A stretch of DNA of 48,815 nucleotides from Chrysochromulina tobinii (GCA_001275005.1 JWZX01003135.1:1-48815), one strand, 5' to 3'. Shown: positions 19,349 to 29,500, numbered from the stretch's first letter. The notes: generated by a model from the sequence alone, not told the origin. Numbers and translations are program-made.

Positions 19349-22300
19349 TTACTGGCGCAAACGGACAAGTGCCGCTTTTGCCGTCGCTTTCGCCGCCGCT
19401 TTGATGGCTGACTTGTCGCCACGCAGCACCTGATCTCTCTTCGTGCTGCGCTGCTGGTGCTGCCGCTCGGCACGCGCATTGGCGCTGTGGGGATTGCTGT
19501 GGGCCTTGGCCTGCGAGCGTTTGTCGTCGGCGCCGTGTCCCACTGGGTCGTTGCCTGCCTCGGAGTCATCCGAATTCGGCAGCGGCATGCTCGGAGTCCA
19601 GAGCGCCAGGCGGGCGCCCACGGCGGTCATAGCCGCGAGCGCCGCAGCGCTGGCGGGCGCGTCCAGCTCGAAGACACGTGGCAGTGCGGACTCGTCCTCG
19701 GCCGTTAAACGTGCATGCATGAGCTGTGGGAAAAGGGGTGTAGCGCCGTGGTGAGCGCATGCATGCAGCCGCTGCGCGGGTCGAAGCGAGAGGCCTTGTC
19801 GCTCACCTCATGCACCGTCCGTCCCAAGTCACTCGCCAACGCGCCCGCGAACGCGTCCGCCTGCGACAGGTGCCAGGCGGCCGACAGGTAGTAGAGTGGA
19901 GCTGACCATTCGGCCGTTGCCGCCGCGGCTCCCGGAGCATCAAGCGCGCCGAGTGGAGCACCAAGCGCCGAGTTGAGCGCGCCGTCGTCCATCCCGACGC
20001 GCGCCGAGTTGAGCGCTGCACCGGCGCCGGCGGAGGCGGAGCTCGTGTGATATGGGTTGGGCGGTAGGCAGGCTACCGGCGGCTCCTGATGAAGGAGGCC
20101 ATCAGTGTTCATCAGAGTTCATCAGAGGCAATCAGAGGCAAGTTGGGCGGTAGGCAGGCTACCGGCGGCTCGTCACGCACCGTATGGGCTCCTCCGCTCT
20201 TCTGACGCTGCGCCAGTCGAAGCATCAGCGGTGCGTACGCGCGGGCGGTGGCGTGTGTGCTGTTGGCAGAGAACACGCCGCCGCCGCCCCCGCCGCCGCC
20301 GCCGCCGCCGCCGCCGCCTCGGGCGCGAGAGCTGTGCCGCATGAGCGCGGCGAGGAGCGTTTGCTTCGCGCGGGCGCATGCACGGCTCAGCAGCGTGGCG
20401 GTGTGCTCCGCACTCGGACCGGCGCTCGGCACGGCGCTCGCGCCCTCGTGGGCGGCGGGTAGCGTCGGCGCGGATGCCCACGACGGCGCGGATGCCCACG
20501 ACGGCGCGGATGCGAACATGGGCACCAGAAGGACACGCGTCGCGCCGGTATACGCGAGGAGCCTCACGATCGCTGCGGCCCAGCCGACGGGTGGGCTACC
20601 GGTCGGCCCACTCAGACGAATGGTGACGCCCAGGACGGCGCGGGGCAGCGCGCAGCCCAGGAGGCCGTCGCCTGGCCGCGTGGGCCATCCGAGCATACGA
20701 AGCTGCGCGCACGCGTAGCTCGCGGCAGGGCGGGTCGGCCGGAGGAGCGCCGTACTGAGCTTGCTCACCTGATGAGGGAGGCAATCAGAGGTCATCAGAG
20801 GTCATCGGAGGTCATCGGAGGAGCGCCGTACTGAGCTTGCTCACCAGCCACGCGTCCGTCATCTCGTTCAATCTGGGCGAGCGAAGGGCGAAGCCGAGGT
20901 CGAGGGGGATTGACGAGCTGTACACCGCCGGCGCGCTCGCCGCCGCCGCCGCGACCGCTGCAGGCGGCCCACACAGCGCCGTCAGCGGCGGTGGGCGCAA
21001 GAAGCAACTGAGTAGCCGCTCGGTCGACACGCCTCCCAGACCGCAACGGCCGGCGCGTACGTCGCCCACGAAGGCGCGGCCGGTAGAGAGGGCATGCGCG
21101 TACGCGCGCACGTAGCTCTGCACCTGTGAGGTCATCAGGGGCACTCAGTGGCACTCAGTGGCACTCAGTGGCGCTCAGTGGCACTCAGTGGCAATCAGAG
21201 GCGACCAGTGGCAATCAGAGGCAATCAGAGACCATCAGAGGCCATCAGAGGCCATCAGAGGCCATCAGAGGCAATCAGAGGTCATCAGAGGTCATCAGAG
21301 GCCATCAGAGGCCATCAGAGGCCATCAGAGGCAATCAGAGGTCATCAGAGGTCATCAGAGGCCATCTCACCTGCGCGCCCACGAGCGAAGCTCCCGCAGC
21401 CTGCCCCGGCACTGTCGCGATCGATGGCGCATGCCATCCGAGGGGCACCGCAGAGCCGTTGCAGTGCGAGGGAAGCAGCAGCTCCTGCATCGCGAGCGCC
21501 GCCTCGAGCGCCGCCGCGGAGGGCGGGCGTGTGGGAGCGCCGCGTGTGGAAGCGGAGCTAGCCGCGCCGAGAGCGCCCACGCACTTGATGTGCTCCGTGG
21601 TGGAGATGCACCTGCGGGCGCAATCAGTGGCAATCAGTGGCAATCAGTGGTCATCAGCGGATGTGCTCCACGCATCTTCGGGCGCAATCAGAGGTCATCA
21701 GTGGTCATCAGCGGTCATCAGCGGTCATAAGCGGTCATCAGGTCATCAGTGGCCATCAGCGGTCATCAGTGGCCATCAGCGGTCATCAGTGGCCCTCACC
21801 TGCCAAGAGGGCTGATGAAGAGCGAGCCGCTCATCACGAGAGTCACCAAGGTGAGCCCGAGAGAGCGATGGCACTGCCCACCAAGCAATGAGCCCATGAG
21901 CTCGGAAGCGCTCGCCACGGCGCCCGCGCACTTGCCCGCGCTGCCCGCGCTGGCCTCGTGGTCAGCCATCGGCGCCTGCTCGTAAGTTGACGCTCCTACG
22001 AGGCAGAGGGCGCAATCAGAGGCAATCGGATGCAATCAGGGGCAATCAGAGTCAATAGGGCAATCAGAGGCAATAGGGCAATCAGAGGCAATCAGAGGTC
22101 ATCAGAGGTCATCGGAGGCCATCAGAGGTCATCAGAGGTCATCAGAGGTCATCAGAGGAAAATCAGAGGTCATTAGAGGCCATCAGAGGCCATCACCTAT
22201 GAGGCAGATGGTAAGGAAGAAGATGCCTGCCGCAGAGGCATGCTGATCCCAGAGCAGCACGTTGATGAGGACGGTGGCCATCTTGTTGGCGACGCCGAGG

Positions 22301-23076
22301 ACCGTGTAGCACGTCGCAGTCACGAGGGCGCGCGCGCGGAAGCCCAAGTAGGAGATGGCGACGCCGATGAGACAAGACAGGCCGAGCAGAGCGCACGCAC
22401 CGAGTGACCACGTGGCTTCGTACGCTTTGAGTGGCTCGTGCGTGACGAGGCCGATGGTGAGCATGGGCGGGATGGAGATGGTGTTCGTGTAGAGCGTCGG
22501 TCCCCAACTGGACTTGAAGCCCAGCGACTCCCCGACAATGTGCTTGCCCCAGCACATCTCCACGCTGATGATGACAAAGTACGCCGTCGCCCACGAGTAC
22601 GCGGCGAAGCCGTTGAGCTGGAACGACTTGTCGGTGAGCACATACCCGGCCACTCCGATGACCAGCGTGAGCAGCGCGAGGCATGAGCGTGCCGAGGGCA
22701 ACGCACGGCCCATGAAGGCCCACTCGAGGTAGCACACGACGAGCGGGCAGCACGCACGGAAGATGATCACCGTCTCCACGTTGGAGTACTGCAAGGCGCG
22801 CATGTTGCAGTAGATGGTGGCGACAAACATCGCCACGTATATGCAGTACGGCTTCACCTTGCGCCATTCCCACGGCTCGAGCGGCACGTAGCCGAGTGCC
22901 ATCAGTGCCATCGATGTGAGAGCAGCGGTCACAAATTGCGCAAGCGAGATGAAGGACGGAAGCGGCAGCACATGCAAGCAGACCTTATTGACGATGAGCA
23001 GCGACGACGACGCGATCGAAAACAGCAGCATGGCCGTGCAAGCTTCAGCCGAATAGCTCTCCCCAGCGGGCGCCAT
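19349..23076 (-). CDS. TPT/nucleotide-sugar transporter family protein with long unknown C-terminal extension
   Basis: Seven exons: 22197-23076, 21800-21995, 21371-21611, 20845-21123, 20181-20768, 19807-20085 and 19349-19723. Phases run 1,2,0,0,0,0 and give 945 residues with no internal stop. Exon 1 is a SLC35/TPT-type transporter: about ten hydrophobic helices, ending TATCYTVLGVANKMATVLIN...FFLTICLIG. Exon 2 completes it with ASTYEQAPM, the family's usual C-terminal signature. It probably exchanges a nucleotide sugar or sugar phosphate across a Golgi or plastid membrane. After YEQAPM the frame continues for ~640 residues of Ala/Pro-rich sequence, with one more hydrophobic stretch (LGLTLVTLVMSGSLFISPL), a run of 14 Gly, and a basic tail. 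I recognise no domain there. The alternative is a second gene fused by mis-modelled introns, but all phases agree. Confidence 0.8.
19724..19806 (-). other. intron 6 of the transporter gene, second introner family
   Basis: 83 nt, donor GTGAGCG, acceptor TTTTCCCACAG. Its last ~47 bases (GCATGCA, GCTCACCACGGCGC, CACCCCT, CCCACAG) align with the intron at 43798-43888 in an unrelated gene. Confidence 0.85.
20086..20180 (-). other. intron 5 of the transporter gene, containing a 30-bp copy of the exon 6 start
   Basis: 95 nt, donor GTGCGTGAC, acceptor GATGGCCTCCTTCATCAG. After the first nine bases the intron carries an exact copy of the first 30 bases of exon 6 (GAGCCGCCGGTAGCCTGCC...), then CTGATGAAC-type units. 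Confidence 0.85.
20769..20844 (-). other. intron 4 of the transporter gene, bounded by 30-bp direct repeats
   Basis: 76 nt, donor GTGAGC, acceptor CTCCCTCATCAG. The first 29 intron bases (GTGAGCAAGCTCAGTACGG...) are identical to the first 29 bases of exon 5. The repeat offset (20740 vs 20816) equals the intron length exactly. Confidence 0.9.
21124..21370 (-). other. introner-like intron 3 of the transporter gene
   Basis: Donor GTGAGATGG, acceptor CTGATGACCTCACAG. About 22 copies of a 10-bp unit (CTCTGATGAC, CTCTGATGGC or CTCTGATTGC) fill it, ending in CACTGAGTGC variants. Confidence 0.9.
21612..21799 (-). other. introner-like intron 2 of the transporter gene
   Basis: Donor GTGAGGG, acceptor GATTGCGCCCGCAG. 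The body is CACTGATGACCGCTGATGAC-type units. Midway (about 21655-21689) it contains a degraded copy of the intron/exon 3 junction (GATTGCGCCCGAAGATGCGT then GGAGCACATC). Confidence 0.88.
21996..22196 (-). other. introner-like intron 1 of the transporter gene
   Basis: Donor GTGATGG, acceptor CTGCCTCGTAG. The body is CTCTGATGACC/CTCTGATTGCC units. The exon end (CTGCCTCATAG) and the intron end (CTGCCTCGTAG) are near-copies. Confidence 0.88.
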
Positions 23077-23180
23077 GTGGTTCGGTGGCTTCCGACCTGG
23101 AATCCTGGGCAAGAAGGAAGCTCGAAAAGGTCAGTTGAAATAGGTACCGGTATTCACACCTCCCAATACGGTAAGTGAAA

Positions 23181-24671
23181 TTACACATCACCCGCGTCCT
23201 CTTCGTGCTCTTCCTCGCCCGAGACGTCTTCGATCAATCGTAGCCGGACGCTGCACACAGGCACCTGCACGGGTCCAGTTTGCTTACCGGTACGACGCTT
23301 TGGGAGCTTCGAGTGCGGCCCGAGAGCGCCGCCACGAGCGCCGACGATGGGCTCGGCTGCCTTGGCGAGCTTGAGGAGCACCCGCAGCTCCACCGCCACT
23401 CGAACGGCGGCGCCGCCCTCTCCACCCGCCGTGCTGGGCGCGGTGCCGGGCGCTGTGTTGGGCGCCGCGCGCTGCTCGCGCTGCTCGCGCCGCTCCCGGC
23501 GCTCGCGCTTGGACCGGCTGGGCTTGGGGGGGCCTCCCCCCGGACCCGCGTATGAGAGGCGCGGCTTCGAGTCGCCGGCCTCCTCCGCCACACAGCGCTT
23601 GCACTCGCAATGGAATCGGTAGTGCTGCTTCAGCAAGCGGCGCCGAGCCGCAAGGGGCTGGTGCACGTCGCAATACGCGATGGTGAGCTCTTCCCCGGGC
23701 TCGATCGGCACGTCGACGATGATCGCCATCCGGTGCACGCCCGTGCTCGCGTGGCAGTTGGGCGCGCACGAGTGATTGAAGAGCGAGGCCGCCATGTACA
23801 CCCCATGGCCGATGAGATCGACGTTTCGCCCCATGGCCACGCGTGTCGCCCCCCCCTCACGATGGAAGACTCCAAAGACATTCGAGTCGATGCGCGAGAT
23901 GAGCGCGTAGAGCTCATCGTCCGTGAGCGGCGCCGCACTGAAGTGATGATCCTGCTGCGTGATTGGGCTATTCATTGGGGGGATGCGCCTCCACGGGTAC
24001 CAAGGCAACGGCTCAAGCACACCACGAAACGATGCCGCGGCCTTTGCCCAATCATGTGCTTCCTTGACGCTGTCAAAGGCCGGCGGATGATGCTGCAGCG
24101 CGTCGAAGCCGGAGATGGGGCACGCGGACGAGGCAGCGGCACCAGCAGCAGACAAAGGGTGCTCGCGGACAGGCGATGCGTGCTCGACGGCCAGCGCGTG
24201 CAGCAAAAGCCGTAGCACCGCCATGAGCTCCTTGCCCACCTTTTTGAGGCTCGAAAAGCGTGCGAGAGATGGACACACTGTCCCGTGCGCGGCCGAGTGC
24301 CGCTCGAGACATTCTGCATCGCAATAGAAGCACTCGCCGCAACGATCGCAGTGGATGCTGAGCCGCGACGCGCAGACTCCGAAGCAGTGCGCGCACACGC
24401 GCCGTTTCCACTCCTCTGTGGCCACGACGGCGAAGGCCGTACTCTCGCACGCCACGTGCCCAGGCAGCAGCGGCTCCGTGGCGCACATCCACCGCCATCG
24501 CGGCCATGCGCCGCTGTCAATGCACTTGATGCCCCTCCACACAACGGATGGCGACACGTCTGTGGTGGCGGTGGGTGTGCCTGCCGCTTCTGATACTGTC
24601 GGCGGTAAAGGCGCTGGCGGAGGCAGAGGCAGCAGAGGAGAGCACACTGGTAGTTCACTCTGCTCGGACAT
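23181..24671 (-). CDS. SET/MYND-domain protein (SMYD-like lysine methyltransferase)
   Basis: 496 residues if started at the ATG of MSEQSELPV. An ATG at 24845 is also in frame, but the added 58 residues look non-coding. Order: start of SET (~42-90), MYND zinc finger inserted into SET (C93AHC...CDRCGECFYCDAECLERH...C133), rest of SET with LFNHSCAPN (298-305) and GEELTIAYCD (326-335), and the post-SET cysteines CECKRC (355-360). This split-SET layout is typical of SMYD enzymes, which transfer methyl from SAM to lysines of histones or other proteins. The C-terminal ~135 residues are charged and low in complexity (RERRERREQREQR) and end in an acidic tail, unlike the TPR-type C-terminus of animal SMYDs. 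Confidence 0.88.
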   Translation of the reverse strand: MSEQSELPVCSPLLPLPPPAPLPPTVSEAAGTPTATTDVSPSVVWRGIKCIDSGAWPRWRWMCATEPLLPGHVACESTAFAVVATEEWKRRVCAHCFGVCASRLSIHCDRCGECFYCDAECLERHSAAHGTVCPSLARFSSLKKVGKELMAVLRLLLHALAVEHASPVREHPLSAAGAAASSACPISGFDALQHHPPAFDSVKEAHDWAKAAASFRGVLEPLPWYPWRRIPPMNSPITQQDHHFSAAPLTDDELYALISRIDSNVFGVFHREGGATRVAMGRNVDLIGHGVYMAASLFNHSCAPNCHASTGVHRMAIIVDVPIEPGEELTIAYCDVHQPLAARRRLLKQHYRFHCECKRCVAEEAGDSKPRLSYAGPGGGPPKPSRSKRERRERREQREQRAAPNTAPGTAPSTAGGEGGAAVRVAVELRVLLKLAKAAEPIVGARGGALGPHSKLPKRRTGKQTGPVQVPVCSVRLRLIEDVSGEEEHEEDAGDV

Positions 24672-25145
24672 CACGTCGTCCGGCCGATCGACGATGCCGA
24701 TCGGATGATGTTTTTCGAGGAGAAAACACACCGTTTCCGCAAATTCACACACAATTTCTCTCAAAGGTGGGTGCCGGCAGGGGCGGTGTGGCACCGCTCT
24801 CTCCGTTTTCTCCAAAACCGAATAACCAGTGACATGGGGGTACATTAGGAATTCTATGCCGCGAGGGGTGGAGGGGACTGACGCGGGGATTTTCACTGGC
24901 CGACCGTTGACGAACTTTGGCCGAAACGGTCGAGCTCAGTACGTTTCCCGCGTACTGGAGTGTCAGACTCGTCACTCAGTGTCAGACACGCGCAGTGCGC
25001 GAAAAAGTGCGGGAAGGGTTGCGTCAGTATCGTCATTACATAGGGAAAGCCATTTAAATTGCCCGTCAAATATAGAGAGAACTTTCGTCAAGCTTCTCAA
25101 AATGTAGAGCGGCGGCGGCAGTTGGCAGTTTTGACAGTTTGGCTC
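24672..25145. other. intergenic, 5' flank of the SET/MYND gene
   Basis: Relatively AT-rich for this window. The SET/MYND frame stays open into it from an ATG at 24845. It also holds a short duplicated GTGTCAGACTCG/GTGTCAGACACG motif near 24960-24990. No other gene is seen. Confidence 0.5.
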
Positions 25146-26403
25146 TCAGACCTCGTCCTTGTTGCGCTGCTCCGCACGGACGGCAGCACCGCCCTCTGCT
25201 TCGCCGTCCGATTGGCCGTCCGTCCACTCGAAGACGCCAGCATCCGCGAGCGCCCGCAGGTCGGCCTTGGCCTGCGCATGGCCCTGCTGCATCGCGAGCC
25301 ACAGCCACTCGATGCCCTGCCGGCGGTCCATCTTGACGCCGTCGCCGTTGACGTATGCAACGCCGATCTCATACTGGGAGCTGGCGATGCCCGCGGCGGC
25401 GGCACGTGCGAACCAGCTTGCCGCCGCCTCTGCGCCGCCGGCCGCGTCGCCGTACTGGCACGCGATGCCCATCGTGTGCTCCGCGGGGCTGTGGCCCTGC
25501 TCCGCCGCCGCTTGCACCCAGCGCATGCCGCGCTCCTGGTCGCGCGGCACGCCCTCCGCGTTGCTGAGATAGAGGCGGCCTAGCCGATTCTGCGCCATCG
25601 CCGTGGCCCTGCTCCGCGGCGGCCGACGACCACCGGACGGCCGCGCCGAGGTCGCGTGCGTAGCCGTGCTGCCCGAGCTGGTGCAGCTCACCGAGGGCAT
25701 CCTGCGCATCGGCCGAGCCAGCCTCGGCCGGAGCGCGGTACCACGGCGCGACGTCGGCCTGGCACGAGTGGATTGTGTCGGTGATCCAGAAGACGGCGGA
25801 GTAGCGTGAGCCGTCAATCACGTCGACGCCATGGTTCAGGTCGTACTGGTGGAAGATCATGTCGCGGCTGCCCGTGCGGAAGTACTCGCGTGACTCGGCG
25901 CGCGGCGAGCGCTGTAGGTAGAGGCCGCCGTCGAAGTCGGTAGGGTTGAGGCTGGCGACAGCGGTGATGTAGGCCAGTCGGTCGTAGTGACTCGGCACGG
26001 CCATACGCTCCGACGCCTGATAACGGCGCAGCAGCACGTTGCACAAATAGCACGTTGTGCAATTGTACCTCTCCGCTGTGAAGGCAGCGACTCGCTGCTC
26101 AAGGCCTAACCGAAGCACTTCGGCAGCGCTGTGCAAATCTTTCGCTTCATGACGGATGTAGAATTCGTATGCTGGCAGCCCATCCGTAGAATCGAGCTTC
26201 TTCGGGTCCGGTCTGAATTCTTGTAGGGCCGTGACGAAGCTGCGCACGTCCGCCTCCTCCATGATGCCGCGTGCAACATGAGCGACACGACTCGACCCAG
26301 CGTCAGCGCGGTCCTCGTCCGACCAGCGGACGTAGTTCAAGTTTGCCAACGGCGGCCGCTGCTCTTCAAAGGACACCACGTGCTGGCTCAGCAGAAGAAG
26401 CAT
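25146..26403 (-). CDS. 2OG-Fe(II) oxygenase (prolyl 4-hydroxylase-like) with C-terminal Sel1 repeats; one-base frameshift
   Basis: Starts at the ATG of MLLLLSQHVVSF, a short hydrophobic leader that may target the ER; the upstream frame lacks an ATG. The double-stranded beta-helix residues are present: H139-x-D141 (SHYDRLAYITAVASLN), H191 (NHGVDV) and R200 (GSRYSAVFW). So Fe(II), 2-oxoglutarate and a peptidyl substrate are expected. A CTTCYLC motif precedes them. From residue ~225 Sel1-type repeats begin (SADAQDALGELHQLG...AAAEQGHG). At 25601-25602 an extra base (CCACGGCGATGG where CCACGCGATGG would keep frame) shifts the reading. The downstream frame continues Sel1 repeats perfectly (MAQNRLGRLYLSN...AAAEQGHSPAEHTMG) and stops at 25146. 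No GT-AG intron can explain it. Read through, it is ~418 residues. Confidence 0.8.
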
Positions 26404-26556
26404 CCATGTCACGCGATTTTGAGGCAAGGCGGGTTTCGGATTCCAAAACGAGTAAAAGCGAGCTACAACGAGATCCGTACAGGATCACTGGAGGTCGGCC
26501 CGGCACGAGCACCAACCGTGGTTACGGTGCCTGCCGCCCGGAAACCTAAAGTTGCC
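26404..26556. promoter_or_regulatory. short divergent (bidirectional) promoter region
   Basis: Only 153 bases separate the ATG of the hydroxylase (minus) from the chosen ATG of the ADP-ribosyltransferase-like gene (plus). The plus frame is open back to 26278, inside the hydroxylase, but that overlap is improbable. Both promoters and 5' UTRs must fit here or overlap the genes. Confidence 0.45.
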
Positions 26557-29500
26557 ATGCATGCAACGCCAGAAATAGGCCAATTTCCGTTGCAGCAGCT
26601 CCTGCAGCAGGTGATGGTGCGCTGGGCGGCCTCGCCAAACCAGCTACCGCCCTTTCTCTCGACAGAGCCATTCGCGTGGCGTGAGATCGAGCCGCTCGAT
26701 GGCGAATGGCGTGAGATCGAGCACGAGCCGCTCGGTGGCTGGGGGCGCGGAGCGTCGGCGCCCGTGACTCCGAGGAAAAACTCTCCGAGGACTCCGGGAG
26801 GAGGAGTTGGCCGTGGCTCGCTGAGCAACCCGATCAGGCCGCGCGGGGCGGTATCTCCTCTCGTGTCGACCGCCACCCTGCGCACGTCGCTCTCGCCGAT
26901 GCGCCGCGGGCGCTCCCCCGCCTCGCCCTCGCCGCTCGAGCCGAGCCCCCCACCAGGTCATCGGCCGCCGATGCTATTGCCTCCGTCCCCTCGCCCTTGG
27001 ACAACGACGGCGTCGCCTACCGAGCTGTCGGGTGCATACGCGGACGTCGGTGCAGGCGAACGCCAGTCCCGCGGCTTGCCAAAGCCCGACTTCGACGGGG
27101 GCGTCATTTACGTCCCGCCCCACACGCCGCTCAACAAGATCCCGAGCCGCAAGAACGGGCTGCTCGCCCGCAACTCATCGTCGGGCAACGGGCTGGCTGC
27201 CCTGAATACGGAGGGTCGGGGGCTCGCCCGCATGCCATCGCCGGCACGCGGACTTGCCCGTGCGGTCTCGCCACCGCGGCTGCCGGCAGGCATCAACGTG
27301 CACGCGGCGCCGGCGGTCCGAGGCGAGAACGTGCAGCAGAAGGTACGCGAGCGCTTCGAGCGCCTCGAGCTCGAATGCGAGCTCCTCCAGAGCGATGTGA
27401 GTGAGGTCGAGGGGCGCCTGGTGGAGCTCGGGGAGGAGACGCGCTGCCTGCGCGAGGGCGAAGTCGTACCCATTGCCCTCCTCGAGCAGCTGATCACGCA
27501 CGTCGAGGAGGACGTCATCCAGAAAGAGTCGGACTACGCGCGGTACCGCGACCAGATCGAGGACGTTCTGCGCGAGGAGGGCGAATGCCACGTGGCCATC
27601 CTCTGGAGGGAGATCGGGGTGGCGGAACAGACGGCCGCCGACCTGCGCGCGCGCCTCGAAGCGCTCGAGGCGCGCGATGCCGCAACCTCATCGGGCGTTG
27701 CCATCGCCGAGGAGCAAGCCACACTGATGGCCTCGGTCATCGATGACGTGCTCGGCGACCTCGATGCTGATGAGGTCGAGGAGGAGGAGGAGGTGAGCGG
27801 CGGCTCCAGCTCACGCCCATCATCCGCTACATCCGGTGCGGACGATCCGGAGAGTATCCCTGCGCCGCCGCCGGGCTGGAACCTCGAAAAATGGCTCTCG
27901 GGCTACTCGTTCGACAAGATCGTGAGCGACGCCATCCTCGCGCGGATCCGCGCCAAATTGCCCGCGGGCCAGAACACGGCGCGCTTTGAGCAGGCCTTCA
28001 TGCTCAAGCTCAACCGAGCGGGCTCGCGCGACCTCCTCGTGGCGCTGCTGCAAGAGACGCCGGTGCTGTACCAGATCGCAGACATGATCGTGAAGGGCGC
28101 GTCGGGCTTGCAGTCGGAGATCGACGCCGCCGAGGAGGACAAGCGCGCTGCGGCGGCCGAGGCGCTTGTGAATGCGCCCGTCATCGACGCGGTGACCGCG
28201 GCCCGGCTCAAGAACGAAGATTTTCAGAAGGCGGGTGCGTTCACGCTGACGTACGCGACCGAGCCGGAGTTCTTTTTCCAGGGTGTCGGGCGTGTCACTG
28301 GCCCGCCAACCTCGCAGCTCGAGATGGGCACCTTCGAGGCGATGGAGGCCGAGCACTGCGACTTCGCCGACTCCCCTTTGCCGTTTGACCCGGGCAACTA
28401 CGGCTACTCGACGACGGCTCCCGTCGAGTGGAACTTTGTCGTCGACCCCTTGATGAAGACGGAGCAAGCCAGCAATGTACTAGCGCGGGTGGCCGCCAAG
28501 CTGCAGGCCCTCGTCAACTCCACGAACAGCGCAGCCCCTACCCAAGTCCTTCACGGATGGTCGAATGCGCGCCAGGTGTTCAGCACACGAGGTTCCAGGG
28601 GCTTCCGAGACGCTTGGCCAGGCACCGAAGGCCGGGCCGTCAATCGCGTAGCCAGGCCACTCTCCTTTTTCGCGAAGAAACGCGCTGAGATCGACGCCAA
28701 GCTGATCAAGATCGGAGAGCAGGCCACTTCCGACGAGGAGCTCTTCGCGCTCCGGCTGTACACGGGGCCCATGTTCGTCAAGTACAACTCGACGCTCCGC
28801 GGCGCAAGGGCCAAGGGCACCGCCATTGAGTTCATGTACACGAGGTGGTGGGATCTGTGCCGTGGCAACACGTACTCGACCACGCTCCATGTCATCTCGG
28901 CGGCCATCGTCAAGCTGAGCAAGATTACGCAAGCATCCAAGGTGTACCGCGCGCCGGGCGGCGCGCTCCCCCCGTCGTTTTGGCACCGGAACGCGACCTC
29001 CGGCGTGCAAGGGGGGCTCGAGTGCGGCTTCATGTCGACGACCCTGAACAAGGAAGAGGCGATGAAGTACGCGCGCCGGGCCCCCGGCGCTGTCCTCTTC
29101 GAGATCGATCAAGGGTTCGTCGCTCGCGGCGCCTCGGTCAGCTGGCTCTCGCAGTACCCTGCCGAGGAGGAGATCCTGTTGCCGCCCTTCACCGCCCTCG
29201 AGGTCGCTAACATTCAGATCGAGGGCGCCGTCGTCGTCTGCCAGCTGCGCCCCAGCTTGAGCTCAGCCGTGGCCGCGTCTGGACTGCGCACCGGCGCGGA
29301 CGACATCGTCGCGATGCAGAAGATGCGCGAGAACCTGCGTGAAAAGGCCGCCTTGGACAAGCTCGACACGCAGATGAAGATCGCGAGGGAGCAGCAACGG
29401 CTAAATGAGGAACGAGGCCGATGGCGCGCGGAGAGCGCCTACCAGGCGAAGGTGGCCAGTCTGCGCATGAACGCTCTCCGCCGACGCGAGGCGCAACTCG

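Noticed and set aside
20769..20844. Intron 4 as a classical tandem duplication of an AGGT exon segment
   Set aside because: Only the first ~30 bases are exonic. The other ~46 are the shared CTGATGRCC/CATCAG sequence, so a simple exon duplication does not explain it.
21126..22195. Repeat arrays resembling a CRISPR locus
   Set aside because: Units are ~10 bp, contiguous and without unique spacers. They fill introns between in-frame exons of a eukaryotic gene.
26278..26556. N-terminal extension of the ART gene
   Set aside because: It overlaps the divergent hydroxylase coding sequence and has no domain. The ATG at 26557 fits better.
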